64,000 bases of DNA from Klebsiella pneumoniae (GCA_943330855.2 CALQJI020000004.1:1-64000); one strand, 5' to 3'. Numbered from the stretch's first letter, positions 27,656 through 37,342 are shown. Made by a program: numbers and translations. Notes: generated from the sequence alone by a model not told the origin.

Positions 27656-28807
27656 TTACGCCGGAATCTCGAAGAGATGCACGGGCGAGGTGTTGCCGGG
27701 GTAGGCGCCGTCGGCGGTCTTCGGACGGCCGTTGCCATTGCTGGCCTTGTTCATCGCGGCGACAGCGAAGCGTTTGCCGTCGGGGTGCAGCGTGACGGAG
27801 TGGACATTCGCCACGTTGGTGTGCGTGAAGAACGGTTCCTTCTCGCCGGGACGCAGGAATATGATTTTTCCGCTGCCGGGCTGCCCGCTCGTCACCAGCA
27901 GCAAGTAACCGTCGGGGTGCGCCGCGACATCCAGCACGAAGCCGTCCTTCGCCGCGCCAAATTTCCACTCGGTCTGCTTCTTGCCGGTGGCGGTGTCGAA
28001 CTTCACCAGCACGGGCGCGCCCTCGAGGAAACCGCCGCCGGCCGGTTCGCAGCCGCCGACGAGCAGCGATTTGCCGCCGTCGATGAACGTCACAACGCGC
28101 AGTCCGCACACATCTTGCAGGCGCGAAACTGAGAAGAGCACCGAGGCGTCGAAGTCGCGGACGAGTTGCTTCGTGCCGAAGTCCCACGTCTTCACGCGGC
28201 CCTTCAAGTCGCCGAACGCGATGACCTTGCCCGTGGGCGCGAAGGTGACGGCGAAAACTTCCTCCTCCGCGCGGTGCTCGGCGACGAGCTTGCCCGCCGT
28301 GGTCCAGACACGGACGAACTGGTCGCGCCCACACGTTGCGAGGTGCTGGCCGTCCGCTGAAATGGCGAGGCGGCGAATCCAGCCGTCGTGCGCGGTGGCG
28401 TTTTCCCACGTCGGCTTAGGCGCGTCGCCTTCATAGGCAACGGCGGAGAGCTTGCCCCACGTGTCGGCGGCGAAGAGAACTTTGTTCTTCGGATGGAAGG
28501 CGATGTTCTGCACCCAGCCATTGAAGCCGGTGAGATGCGGCAGCGGCACAAGGTCAACGGGCGATTCCGCGGGCTGCTTGGCGTTCTTGGGCGCGGGCTT
28601 CTTCTTTGAATCATCAGGCAGCTCCACGTCCACCGCAGGCTTGGGCTTCTCGACGACGCTCCAGCGGCGCACGGTGCCTTCCATCGCACCGGCTGCGAGG
28701 AAGTTGCCGCACGGGCTGAACCGCGCCACGCAGAGCTGGCGGTCGTTGGGGAACATCTTGAGTTCCTTGGGCGGGACAAATTTATCGGCAGGTTTCGGGT
28801 CACTCAT
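27656..28807 (-). CDS. WD40-repeat protein
   Basis: 383 residues without a signal peptide. It is a beta-propeller: repeated blades such as LCVARFSPCGNFLAAGAMEGTV, IRRLAISADGQHLATCGRDQ (ending FVRVW), VFAVTFAPTGKVIAFGDLKG and VHSVTLHPDGKRFAVAAMN. A lysine/proline-rich linker (DSKKKPAPKNAKQPAES) follows blade one. In Planctomycetes and Verrucomicrobia such WD40 proteins travel with DUF1501 and DUF1549/1553 genes, as here: its ATG overlaps the DUF1501 gene by four bases, making it the third gene of that operon. It may serve as a scaffold; function unproved. Confidence 0.88.
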   Translation of the reverse strand: MSDPKPADKFVPPKELKMFPNDRQLCVARFSPCGNFLAAGAMEGTVRRWSVVEKPKPAVDVELPDDSKKKPAPKNAKQPAESPVDLVPLPHLTGFNGWVQNIAFHPKNKVLFAADTWGKLSAVAYEGDAPKPTWENATAHDGWIRRLAISADGQHLATCGRDQFVRVWTTAGKLVAEHRAEEEVFAVTFAPTGKVIAFGDLKGRVKTWDFGTKQLVRDFDASVLFSVSRLQDVCGLRVVTFIDGGKSLLVGGCEPAGGGFLEGAPVLVKFDTATGKKQTEWKFGAAKDGFVLDVAAHPDGYLLLVTSGQPGSGKIIFLRPGEKEPFFTHTNVANVHSVTLHPDGKRFAVAAMNKASNGNGRPKTADGAYPGNTSPVHLFEIPA

Positions 28808-30084
28808 ACCAGCGCCTCCTTGATGGCTTCCATGTCGTCGTGGGCTAGCGGCAGCGGTTGGCTGTTGTTGTCGTATTCCACTTTCTTCGAGTCAATGCCC
28901 AGCGCCTTGAACCACGTGTGGAATACTGCGCCGATGTCGTGGCCCTTGTCCTTCACGTCGGTGCCGAGGGCGTTCGTCGCGCCGACGACCGCGCCGGCCT
29001 TCACACCGCAGCCAGCCATCGCGATGCTCCACGCCTCGGGCCAATGGTCGCGCCCGACGTGGCCGTTGATGCGCGGGGTGCGCCCGAACTCGCTCATCGC
29101 GATGACGAGTGTGTGGTCGAGCAAGCCGGTGGCCGCGAGGTCCTCGACGATGGCGGCGAACGCGCGGTCGAACTTCGGCACGAGCGAGGCGCTGGCGTTG
29201 AAGTTGTCGCCGTGCGTGTCCCAGCCGTAGCTGCCGACCTTCACGAACCGCACGCCGGCCTCGAGCATGTTGCGCGCGACCATCATGTGCTGGCCAATCT
29301 CGGTGCGGCCGTAACGATCGAGATCCTTCGCGGGGAGCTTGGTCGTGTCGAAGACATCGGCGCGCTTCATCAGCTCGCGCGCGCTGTCGAAGACGAAGCT
29401 GCTCGCCTCGGTGAAGGTCGGGCGGCGCTGCGCGGTGTAGCGCTTGTTCAGCATGTCGCGAAGCTCATTGCGCTCCTCGTCCTCCTCGACCGTCAGCGAC
29501 GTATGCCGGAGCAAGTCCTCCGGCGGCTTGCCGTCGCCGAACGCGAGCGAGCCGTATTTCGGGCCGAGGAAGCCGGCGTCCTCGGCCTTGAAGCCGCCGC
29601 TGCCGGGCTTGACCCAGGCGTAGGCGGGCAGTTTCGAGGCGGTCGGTCCCATGAGCTTCGCAATGGCCGAGCCGAAGAAGGGATAGGCTACGCCGCGATT
29701 CTTCGGGTCGCCGCGCTGGATGCGTGCGACGCCGGAGGAGTGGGCGTTGTCCTTCGTGGCGATATTCCGCACCACGCACAGGCGGTGCGCCTGCTTCGCG
29801 CACATCGGCATCAGCTCGGAGAAATGCGTGCCGGGCACGCTCGTCTTGATGGTTCGGAAGGGCCCGCCGAACTCGGTGTTCGGCTTCGGGTCCCAGCTCT
29901 CGAGCTGGCTCATGCCGCCGTCGAGCCAGACGAAGAGCACCTGCTTCTCCTTCTTGCGCATCGCCTCGGCGGCCTGCGGCGAAATCATGCCACCGAGCGC
30001 ACCGAACGCCAGCGCACCAGCGGACGCGCCGAGGAACTGGCGGCGGGAGGTGGTGTGCTCCCAAGGTTTGCAGAGGGGATTCAT
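28804..30084 (-). CDS. DUF1501 protein, Tat-exported (operon with DUF1549/1553 and WD40)
   Basis: 426 residues. A twin-arginine signal (TSRRQFLGASAGALAFG) opens the protein. The body has DUF1501 landmarks: LFVWLDGGMSQLESWDPKP, GVRFVKVGSYGWDTHGDNF and VIAMSEFGRTPRINGHVGRD, which place metal-type Asp/His residues as in the alkaline phosphatase/sulfatase superfamily. The substrate is unknown. It lies one base downstream of the DUF1549/1553 gene and overlaps the WD40 gene. ATG 30084 was chosen; the frame upstream is a shadow of the preceding gene. Confidence 0.92.
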   Translation of the reverse strand: MNPLCKPWEHTTSRRQFLGASAGALAFGALGGMISPQAAEAMRKKEKQVLFVWLDGGMSQLESWDPKPNTEFGGPFRTIKTSVPGTHFSELMPMCAKQAHRLCVVRNIATKDNAHSSGVARIQRGDPKNRGVAYPFFGSAIAKLMGPTASKLPAYAWVKPGSGGFKAEDAGFLGPKYGSLAFGDGKPPEDLLRHTSLTVEEDEERNELRDMLNKRYTAQRRPTFTEASSFVFDSARELMKRADVFDTTKLPAKDLDRYGRTEIGQHMMVARNMLEAGVRFVKVGSYGWDTHGDNFNASASLVPKFDRAFAAIVEDLAATGLLDHTLVIAMSEFGRTPRINGHVGRDHWPEAWSIAMAGCGVKAGAVVGATNALGTDVKDKGHDIGAVFHTWFKALGIDSKKVEYDNNSQPLPLAHDDMEAIKEALV

Positions 30085-30085
30085 G

Positions 30086-31729
30086 TCAGTGATTCGTGAA
30101 AAACTCCATGCTCGACAGCATCGCCCAGGCGTAATGCCCGAGCGCCTTCTCGCGGCTGGCGGCGTGCTTCGCGAGATACTTCGCCAGCTCGGCCTTTTCC
30201 TCGGCCACCGGCGGGCGGGAGAGGATGGCGTGATACAGCTCGTCCGCGACCTGCCCCGCTTCCGGCTGTGCGGCGACGCGGTCAATGAGGTTGCCCTTAC
30301 GGCGCTGGAGCGACCAGAGGACGAGGTCGTTGTTCCGCAGGAAGAGTGCGGCGCGAAGGGTCGGGTTGACGTTCAGCTCCGGCTCCTTGGCGGCGTTGGC
30401 GAAGGCAGCGAGGAAGGCCTTTTCAAAATCCTTCTGCGTGTGCTTCTTGCCCTCGATGCCTTCCCAAGCCTTGCCACCCACGACGCGCTCGTGCTCGCCG
30501 GTCGCGGCGAGGAAGGCGCGGGCGAGCTGTTCGGCGGAGAGCGGGCGCTCCTTGGCCACGGTGAAGAGTTCCTCGGGCGGGGACTTTGCACCGGCGGGCA
30601 ACAGGCTCGCGCGCTGGTAGGTCTGCGTGAGCGCGAGTTCGCGGACGAGCCATTGCAGGTCGAACTTGTGCTCGGTGAGTTCCTTCGCCAGCAGGTCGAG
30701 TAGCTGAGGATGCGACGCGGGGTTGTCCGAGTGCTGCAAGTCCAGCGGCTCGACGAAGCCGCGGCCCATGAGCTGCCACCAAACGCGGTTGGCGATGTTG
30801 CGCGCGAAAAGCGGGTTCTCCGGCGACGCGAGGCGCGCGGCGAGTTCCTTGAGCGGGCTGAACTTCAGCACGCCAGCGGAGCGCGTCTTCTTGTCCGGCG
30901 GCACCTCCCACAATTCGGCCGGGTCGGGCAGCGGCACCTCGACGCCGAGCGGCACGCGGGGACCGGTCGCGCCCTTCACGCTGCTGAGGACGGACACGAA
31001 CTCGTATTTGTTGGTCATCGGCCCCTCCTGCACCCACGCGGTTTTGTATTCGCCGGCGGCGGCTTGGAGCTTCGTGTTCTGGAACGCGACGAAGAGGCCG
31101 TTGAAATCCACCTGCTTGTAATCCTTCACCGTGAGGTGCTTGTGGCACTGGCAGCACTGAAGGTCCACGCCCATGAAAAGCCGACCCGCATCGCGCGTGA
31201 GCCCCGGATAATCGGTGTCCTGCTGACCGACCTTGTCGAGCCGACGCGTCATGAACCAGCCCGCGCCGCGCAGCTTCTCGTCCTTGAAGTCCGGGCTGAG
31301 AATCTCCCGCGCCATCTGGTCCCACGGTTTGTTCGCGCGAAAAGACTCGGTTAGGTAAGTGCGCCACTCGTCGTTGCTGCCGTTGCGCTCCATGAGTTGA
31401 ATGTTGAAAGCCTCGGCCATCTGCTCCGCGAAGCGCGGCGCGGCAACAAGCTGTTCAATCAGCTTGGCGCGCTTGTCAGCAGACTTGTCGGCGAGAAATT
31501 TCTTCGTCTCCTCCGCGCTGGGAATGCCGCCGTTGAAGTCGAACCACGCGCGGCGCAGGAACTCCGCGTCGTCCGCCGGTGCGGCGAGCGGCTGCTTCGC
31601 GGCCTTCGCGACGATGAGCTTGTCCACTTGCAGGTGCAGCGGCTCTGCGGCAAACACGTCAACACCCGCCAGCAACGCGGCCAGCAGGAGGCAGCGCGTC
31701 AGGAGCAAGTTGAGTCGGGGCAGTTGCAT
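30086..31729 (-). CDS. Exported DUF1549/DUF1553 protein without N-terminal cytochrome domain
   Basis: 547 residues with signal peptide (LLLTRCLLLAALLAGVDVFA). DUF1549 starts at once (FLRRAWFDFNGGIPSAEETKKFL) and includes LQCCQCHKHLTVKDY, the internal CxxCH-like site of the domain. DUF1553 follows (NPLFARNIANRVWWQLMGRG, LALTQTYQRAS) and ends SSMEFFTNH. The PSCyt1 cytochrome domain often found in front is absent. First gene of the DUF1549/1553-DUF1501-WD40 operon; its start faces the carbonic anhydrase gene across 84 bp. ATG 31729. Confidence 0.9.
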   Translation of the reverse strand: MQLPRLNLLLTRCLLLAALLAGVDVFAAEPLHLQVDKLIVAKAAKQPLAAPADDAEFLRRAWFDFNGGIPSAEETKKFLADKSADKRAKLIEQLVAAPRFAEQMAEAFNIQLMERNGSNDEWRTYLTESFRANKPWDQMAREILSPDFKDEKLRGAGWFMTRRLDKVGQQDTDYPGLTRDAGRLFMGVDLQCCQCHKHLTVKDYKQVDFNGLFVAFQNTKLQAAAGEYKTAWVQEGPMTNKYEFVSVLSSVKGATGPRVPLGVEVPLPDPAELWEVPPDKKTRSAGVLKFSPLKELAARLASPENPLFARNIANRVWWQLMGRGFVEPLDLQHSDNPASHPQLLDLLAKELTEHKFDLQWLVRELALTQTYQRASLLPAGAKSPPEELFTVAKERPLSAEQLARAFLAATGEHERVVGGKAWEGIEGKKHTQKDFEKAFLAAFANAAKEPELNVNPTLRAALFLRNNDLVLWSLQRRKGNLIDRVAAQPEAGQVADELYHAILSRPPVAEEKAELAKYLAKHAASREKALGHYAWAMLSSMEFFTNH

Positions 31730-31813
31730 CGCGTTAGTTGACGCCGACGGAGGCACTGCCATTGAATGCAAAAATACGTTGAGTCCGCTCGCTGGGTTGC
31801 CGATACAAGGCAA

Positions 31814-32599
31814 ATGAAGTTGCGTTGCCTTGCTCCCCTGCTCGCCGTCGGTTGCCTGTGCGTCGCCGAGATACGGGCGGCGGACCACGCGCCCGCGCCC
31901 GCGCCCGTTTCCGTGACCGAACCAGTCTACCGGCTGTTGCACGAGGCTACGCTCACCCTGCTCCGCGACGGGAACGCGCGCTTCATCGCCGGCAAGACCC
32001 AGCACCCGCACCTCGAAGGCGCACGCCGCACGAACACCGTCGCGAACGGACAAGAGCCGTTCGCCACCATCCTGTCCTGCTCCGATTCGCGGGCACCCGC
32101 CGAGCTGATTTTCGACCGAGGCGTGGGCGACCTGTTCATCGTGCGGGTCGCCGGCAACATCGCGGGCGGCAGCGAGCTGGCCACGGTGGAATACGGCGCG
32201 GAACATCTCGGCACGCCGGTGGTCATCGTGATGGGTCACACGCAGTGCGGGGCCGTCACCGCCGTCGTGAAGGGCGCGGAACTCCACGGCCACCTGCTCT
32301 TGCTCGCCGATGAAATCAAACCCGCCGCCGATCAAGCCAAGGCCGCCGGGCACACCGGTGACGCCCTCGTCCCCGCCGCCATCGAAGCGAACGTCTGGCG
32401 CACGATGGAGAATTTGCTCACCCGCAGCAGCATCGTGAACAGCCGCGTGAAGAGCGGGCGCACGCTGCTCATCGGCGCAGTCTATGACTTGGAGTCCGGC
32501 AAGGTCCGCTGGCTAGGACCGCACCCACAGCTCGTGGAAGTGCTCGCCCGCCCGCCGAAACCAACGGCCGGGACCGCGAAGCCGCACGCGAAGCATTGA
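31814..32599 (+). CDS. Periplasmic beta-carbonic anhydrase
   Basis: 261 residues with a signal peptide (MKLRCLAPLLAVGCLCVAEI). Zinc ligands of the beta class are in place: CSDSR (Cys and the Asp/Arg dyad, about residue 95) and HTQCGAV (His and Cys, about 152). It interconverts CO2 and bicarbonate; the signal peptide points to the periplasm, unlike most cytoplasmic beta enzymes. ATG 31814 was chosen because it starts the signal sequence. It is monocistronic, divergent from the DUF1549/1553 operon, and followed by a half repeat element. Confidence 0.92.
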   Translation: MKLRCLAPLLAVGCLCVAEIRAADHAPAPAPVSVTEPVYRLLHEATLTLLRDGNARFIAGKTQHPHLEGARRTNTVANGQEPFATILSCSDSRAPAELIFDRGVGDLFIVRVAGNIAGGSELATVEYGAEHLGTPVVIVMGHTQCGAVTAVVKGAELHGHLLLLADEIKPAADQAKAAGHTGDALVPAAIEANVWRTMENLLTRSSIVNSRVKSGRTLLIGAVYDLESGKVRWLGPHPQLVEVLARPPKPTAGTAKPHAKH

Positions 32600-32607
32600 G
32601 TTTCAAG

Positions 32608-32634
32608 GCGTCCGCCTCCTTACCTCGACGGCTA
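32608..32634. repeat. Half element of the TAGCCGCCGA family
   Basis: Reads gcgtccgcctccttacctcg then acggctac, just after the carbonic anhydrase stop. Only one arm is recognisable. Confidence 0.55.
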
Positions 32635-32703
32635 CTTGCTTGGGCTTCTCAGCTTTTCAAGACTGTTCCCATCCGTGTCCAGCCGTGCTAAAGGGTCAGG
32701 CAT

Positions 32704-34155
32704 ATGTTCGGCCAATACGCTCCTTCGGAACTCGCACTCCCCTCGCGCCGCCGCTTTCTCCAACGCGCCGGCCTCGGCCTCGGCTCCGTCGCGCTCGGCA
32801 CGTTGCTGCATGAACAGACACGCGGCTTCGCGGCTCCGGTGAACCCGCTCGCCGCGCGTCCGCCGCTGTTCCCCGCCAAGGCCAAGCGCATCGTGTGGCT
32901 CTTCATGACCGGCGCGCCGTCGCAAGTAGACACTTGGGATTACAAACCCGAGTTGCAGAAGCGCAACGGCGAGGTCCTGCCCGGCAGCGATCCGAAGACC
33001 GGTTTCTTCACCACCAGCGGCAAGATTCTCAAGTCACCGTTCGGCTGGAACCAGCACGGTCGCTCAGGCGCGTGGGTCTCCGACATCTTCCCGCACCTCT
33101 CGCAACACGTGGACGACATGGCGTTCATCCACTCGATGCACCTCCGCGCGAATAATCACGCGCCCGCCTCGATGGAACTCATGTGCGGCGTGGATCGACC
33201 CGGCTCCCCCAGCGCGGGCGCGTGGGTCACTTACGGCCTCGGTGCGGATAACCAAAACCTCCCCGCCTTCGTCGTCCTGCACGAGACTCGTCCGCGGGGC
33301 GACGACCAGATTTGGAGCGCGGGTTTTCTGCCGAAGACCTATCAGGCGCTCGCCCTCGACGCGCGGCGCAAGGAAGTTATCGACAACCTCGCCCGCGCCA
33401 AGGACGAGTCCGAGACCCAGCAGCGCGCGACCCTCGACTTGCTGGGTTCACTCAACCGCGATCACGCGCAGGCACGACCCACTCAGGCCGATTTGCTCTC
33501 GCGTATCAACTCCTTCGAGCTGGCCTACCGGATGCAACTGGCCGCGCCCGAGGCGATGAACATCGAAAACGAGTCCGCCGCCACGCGCCAGCTCTACGGC
33601 CTCGACCGCAAAGAGTCGGAGACCTTTGGTCGGCAGTGCCTCATCGCGCGACGGCTGCTGGAGCGCGGCGTGCGCTTTGTGCAAATCTTCGCCGGCAAGG
33701 GCACCGGCGGCGACGGTAGCGTGAACGACGTGCCGTGGGACGGGCACAACAACATCGAGACCAACCACCGCTCTTGTGCCGCCGCGACCGACCAACCCGC
33801 CGCCGCGCTGCTCGCGGACCTGAAGTCGCGCGGGATGCTGGAGGACACCATCGTCGTCTGGGGCGGCGAGTTCGGGCGCACCAGCGATTCACAGGGCAGC
33901 CTGGGCCGCGACCACAACCCGAAAGGTTTCACCATCTGGCTGGCCGGCGGCGGGGTGAAGGGCGGCGTCCACCACGGCGCGACCGACGAGTTCGGCTACA
34001 AAGCTGTCGAGGACAAAGTCCACGGCAACGACCTGCACGCGACCATTCTCCACCTCCTCGGCATGGACCACGAGAAACTGACGTATCGCCACAACGGCCG
34101 CGACTACCGCCTCACGGATGTGGGCGGGAATTTGATTCGCGAGATTCTCGCGTGA
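32704..34155 (+). CDS. DUF1501 protein, Tat-exported (stand-alone)
   Basis: 483 residues. The twin-arginine signal SRRRFLQRAGLGLGSVALG lies near residues 15-33. Family landmarks: RIVWLFMTGAPSQVDTWDYKP, GVRFVQIFAGKGTGGDGS, VPWDGHNNIETNH, IVVWGGEFGRTSDSQGSLGR and LLGMDHEKLTYRHNGRDYRL. Same fold class as sulfatase/phosphatase-like enzymes; activity unknown. No DUF1549/1553 gene is adjacent on this strand, although one ends the divergent operon nearby. ATG start. Confidence 0.92.
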   Translation: MFGQYAPSELALPSRRRFLQRAGLGLGSVALGTLLHEQTRGFAAPVNPLAARPPLFPAKAKRIVWLFMTGAPSQVDTWDYKPELQKRNGEVLPGSDPKTGFFTTSGKILKSPFGWNQHGRSGAWVSDIFPHLSQHVDDMAFIHSMHLRANNHAPASMELMCGVDRPGSPSAGAWVTYGLGADNQNLPAFVVLHETRPRGDDQIWSAGFLPKTYQALALDARRKEVIDNLARAKDESETQQRATLDLLGSLNRDHAQARPTQADLLSRINSFELAYRMQLAAPEAMNIENESAATRQLYGLDRKESETFGRQCLIARRLLERGVRFVQIFAGKGTGGDGSVNDVPWDGHNNIETNHRSCAAATDQPAAALLADLKSRGMLEDTIVVWGGEFGRTSDSQGSLGRDHNPKGFTIWLAGGGVKGGVHHGATDEFGYKAVEDKVHGNDLHATILHLLGMDHEKLTYRHNGRDYRLTDVGGNLIREILA

Positions 34156-34236
34156 GTCATCGGCCGTGGAGCTGATCGCCGGCTTTCAGCCGAAGGCTCG
34201 TGACTTCCCGATGCTCTACCGCTACCACCCCGCGCC

Positions 34237-35163
34237 GTGTTAAGCGCCGTCTTTGCGACCGTCCTGTTTGCCTTCTCCGCCGTGTCCGGCGCGCGAGTGG
34301 CCAAGCTCATGGGCGGCACGGAGGCGAACTTCTGGCGACTCTCCCTGGCCACGCTTTTCCTCGCGACACTGGCGCACGGGCTTGGCGCGGGGCTGGGAGG
34401 TAATGGGTTTTACATCTTCATTCTAAGCGGGTGCGTGGGCTTCGGGCTGGGAGATGTCGCGCTATTTGCAGCTTACCCACGGCTGGGTTCACGGCTGACG
34501 ATCCTCATCGTGCATTGCCTCGCCGCGCCGTTTGCGGGGCTGGTGGAGTGGCTGTGGCTGGGCACGACGTTAACGCTGGCCCAAATGGAGTGCGGCGCGG
34601 TGATTCTGACGGGCGTGGCGGTGGCACTCGCGCCGAATCACGAAGCGCACGCTGACCGAAGGGAGTTTGGCGTGGGCATTTTCTTCGCCGTGCTCGGGGC
34701 GATAGGCCAAGGCGGCGGCGTGGTTTTGAGCCGCAAGGCGTATGAGCTTTGTGCCGTTGCGAATCAGCCGATGGACGGGATGACGGCAGCCTACCAACGC
34801 ATCCTCGGCGGAGTCATCATCTCCGGCCTCGCACTGCTCGTGGTGAAGCGCCACTTCCTCTTCGCGCGTAACGGCGAGTGCAATCCGCCGGCAGAATCCA
34901 CGGCTGAGAAGTGGCGCAAGTCCGGCAAGTGGATTGCCTTCAACGCGCTCGCCGGCCCCACGCTGGGCGTGAGCTGCTACCAATGGGCGCTGAAGACGAC
35001 GCCCTCGGCGGTGGTGCTGCCCATCGTGGCGCTCTCGCCGCTGGTGGTGATGCCCTTCGCGCGTTGGCTGGAGCAGGAGCGGCCTTCCAGGCGCTCGACG
35101 GTCGGCGCGGTGATCGCTGTGGCCGGCGCGGTGGCACTGGCGCTCGCGAGTGTTTCCAAGTGA
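34237..35163 (+). CDS. EamA/DMT-superfamily permease
   Basis: 308 residues with about ten hydrophobic helices in two repeats of five, the drug/metabolite transporter plan. The N-terminal repeat includes LFAFSAVSGARVAKLMGG and the C-terminal repeat SCYQWALKTTPSAVVLPIVA followed by SPLVVMPFARWLEQERPSR, the usual end of an EamA domain. The substrate cannot be told. GTG start at 34237. A small palindrome (CTGATT/AATCAG) follows directly after the stop. Confidence 0.85.
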   Translation: MLSAVFATVLFAFSAVSGARVAKLMGGTEANFWRLSLATLFLATLAHGLGAGLGGNGFYIFILSGCVGFGLGDVALFAAYPRLGSRLTILIVHCLAAPFAGLVEWLWLGTTLTLAQMECGAVILTGVAVALAPNHEAHADRREFGVGIFFAVLGAIGQGGGVVLSRKAYELCAVANQPMDGMTAAYQRILGGVIISGLALLVVKRHFLFARNGECNPPAESTAEKWRKSGKWIAFNALAGPTLGVSCYQWALKTTPSAVVLPIVALSPLVVMPFARWLEQERPSRRSTVGAVIAVAGAVALALASVSK

Positions 35164-35164
35164 G

Positions 35165-35180
35165 CTGATTTACTAATCAG
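35165..35180. repeat. Palindrome CTGATT-tact-AATCAG before mqnE
   Basis: A perfect 6-bp inverted repeat with a 4-bp loop, just after the DMT gene and 44 bp before the mqnE start. It could be a weak terminator or a regulator site; neither is supported further. Confidence 0.35.
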
Positions 35181-35223
35181 TCGCGTTTGCCACTCGCCCG
35201 GATTCCCGCCATTGTCCTCGCGC

Positions 35224-36396
35224 ATGAGTTTTGCCATTCAGCACAGCGACCTGCGTGACCTCTACGACAAGGTCGTCGCCGGGGAGCGCCTTTCCGACGC
35301 CGATGCCCTGCGCCTTTTCGATAGCAAGGACATCAACGCCGTCGGGGCCATCGCGGACTTCGTGCGGCAGCGGAAGGTGGGCAACCGCGCCAGCTACATC
35401 CTCAACCGCTACATCAACTACTCGAACTACTGCATCCTCTCCTGCCAGTTCTGCTCCTTCGCCCGCAAGAAGCGCGACGCCGACGGCTTCGAGCTGACCG
35501 CCGAGCAGATGGTGCAAAAGGCCCGCGAGGCGCTCGCGCTGGGCATCACGGAGCTGCACATCGTCGGCGGTCTGCACCCCTCGCTGCCGTTCAGCTACTA
35601 CGTGGACTTCCTAAAGGCGCTCAAAGCCCTCGACCCGCGCCTGCAACTCAAGTGCTTCACCGCGATTGAAATCCTCCACCTCGCGTGGCTGGGGAAGCGG
35701 TCCGTCGAGCAAACGCTGCTTGAACTCAAGGCCGCCGGCCTCGCCTCCCTCACCGGCGGCGGCGCGGAAATCTTCCGCAAGGAAGTCCGCTCGGCCATCG
35801 CCCGGGGCAAGGAGAGTGCCGAGGAATACCTCGATGTCCACCGCATCTGGCACCGCCTCGGCGGCCGCAGCACCTGCACGATGCTCTTCGGCCACGTCGA
35901 GAAGCTCGCGGACCGCGTGCATCATTTGAGCCTGCTGCGCGCGTTGCAGGACGAGACACACGGCTTCACCGGCTTCGTCCCCCTGCCCTACCAGCCAGAG
36001 AACAACGGCATCCCTGTGAGCACGCCGCCCACGGGCTTCGACCAGCTCCGCACAATTGCGGTGAGCCGGCTCTACCTCGACAACTTCGACCACCTCACCG
36101 CCTACTGGGTCGGCATGGGCACCAAGCTCGCGCAAGTCGCCCTCAGCTACGGCGCGGACGACCTGCACGGCACCATCCTCGAGGAACACATCTTCCACAT
36201 GGCCGGCGCGAAGTCCCCGCAGCTCCAGACCGAGGCCGAAATGGTGAAGGCGATTCGCGAGGCGGGCCGGGTGCCGGTGCAGCGGAACACGTTTTACGAG
36301 CCGGTGAAGGAGTGGCCGACCACCGCGACGAAAGTCGAGCCGACTACGAGCAGCACGAAGTCAAAGGTGCTGGTGGATAATTTGGCGACGGCATGA
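35224..36396 (+). CDS. mqnE: Aminodeoxyfutalosine synthase (radical SAM)
   Basis: 390 residues. MqnE joins the chorismate-derived product of MqnA to S-adenosylmethionine to give aminofutalosine in the futalosine route to menaquinone. The radical SAM cluster motif is CILSCQFC near residue 69. Downstream, LHIVGGLHPSLPFSYYVDFL, SLTGGGAEIF and STCTMLFGHVEKLADRVHHL are typical of MqnE rather than MqnC. ATG 35224 gives MSFAIQHSDLRDLY; a TTG 12 bp upstream is less likely. Overlaps mqnA by four bases. Confidence 0.94.
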   Translation: MSFAIQHSDLRDLYDKVVAGERLSDADALRLFDSKDINAVGAIADFVRQRKVGNRASYILNRYINYSNYCILSCQFCSFARKKRDADGFELTAEQMVQKAREALALGITELHIVGGLHPSLPFSYYVDFLKALKALDPRLQLKCFTAIEILHLAWLGKRSVEQTLLELKAAGLASLTGGGAEIFRKEVRSAIARGKESAEEYLDVHRIWHRLGGRSTCTMLFGHVEKLADRVHHLSLLRALQDETHGFTGFVPLPYQPENNGIPVSTPPTGFDQLRTIAVSRLYLDNFDHLTAYWVGMGTKLAQVALSYGADDLHGTILEEHIFHMAGAKSPQLQTEAEMVKAIREAGRVPVQRNTFYEPVKEWPTTATKVEPTTSSTKSKVLVDNLATA

Positions 36397-37280
36397 GCGC
36401 ATCCGACAAACTCCCCGAACTCCGCCTCGCCCCCATCGAGTCGGCGGACGACCTCGCCCACCGCGTCGAGCGCGAGCAGCGCAGCGCGAACGTGCAGCGC
36501 GAGAGCGAGCTGGAAAACTCCCTCGCGCCCTTCCGCGTCGGCTCCGTGCCGTATCTCAACGCCGTCCCGCTCACCCGCGGATTGGAGAGCCAGATTGAGT
36601 TCATTCCACCATCGCTTCTCGCTGAAAAGCTCCGGCGCGGCGACCTCGACGCCGCGTTGGTCAGCATCACGGAAGTCCTCTTCCACGACGGTTACGACGT
36701 GCTCGACGGCATCGCGGTGGCGTCGCTAGGCGAGGTGTTCAGCGTATTCCTCGCGCACCGGATTCCGGTAGAGCAGGTCTCGGAAATCTTCTGCGACACC
36801 GCCTCGCTCACGAGCGTGAACCTGTTGCGCGTCCTGCTGGCCGAGCGCGGCCTGAAGCCGGAGTTCAAGCCGCTGCCCAGCTATGCGGAGGCAGGCCAGC
36901 ACGACGCCGTGCTGCTCATCGGCAACCCGGCCATCGAGTTTCGCCGCGCGCCGCACACGCACGAGATTTGGGACTTGGGCACGGCGTGGCTTGAGCTGAC
37001 GCAACTCCCATTCGTCTTCGCCATTTGGGCGCTACGCCGCCGCCCGGACAACGAACGCCTCCGCCGCCAGCTCCGCGCGGCGCGGGACTTCGGCCTCGAC
37101 ACGCTGGATTACCTCATCAGCTCGCGCTCGGACTACGACCTCAACTTCCGCCGCGACTACCTCGGCTGGCACATCCACTACCACCTCGGCTCAGACGAGA
37201 AGCGCGGCATCGCGAAGTTCATCGGCCTGCTCCGCAAGCATCAGCCGGGGACTGTATTCGAGCCACGCTTCGTCTCCTGA
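36393..37280 (+). CDS. mqnA: Chorismate dehydratase
   Basis: 295 residues. MqnA converts chorismate to 3-[(1-carboxyvinyl)oxy]benzoate, the first step of the futalosine menaquinone pathway. Motifs: FRVGSVPYLNAVPLTRGL, LVSITEVLFHD, LLIGNPAIEF and QLPFVFAIWALRR. The first ~45 residues (MSASDKLPELRLAPIE...) are a charged extension not usual in the family; an internal start cannot be excluded but none is obvious. Translationally coupled to mqnE (ATGA). Confidence 0.93.
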   Translation: MSASDKLPELRLAPIESADDLAHRVEREQRSANVQRESELENSLAPFRVGSVPYLNAVPLTRGLESQIEFIPPSLLAEKLRRGDLDAALVSITEVLFHDGYDVLDGIAVASLGEVFSVFLAHRIPVEQVSEIFCDTASLTSVNLLRVLLAERGLKPEFKPLPSYAEAGQHDAVLLIGNPAIEFRRAPHTHEIWDLGTAWLELTQLPFVFAIWALRRRPDNERLRRQLRAARDFGLDTLDYLISSRSDYDLNFRRDYLGWHIHYHLGSDEKRGIAKFIGLLRKHQPGTVFEPRFVS

Positions 37281-37342
37281 AGCCCAGCTCCGAAGTTCAG
37301 CCACAGACGGCACGAGTCACTTTGCCGCGTCCTGAGAACGGC

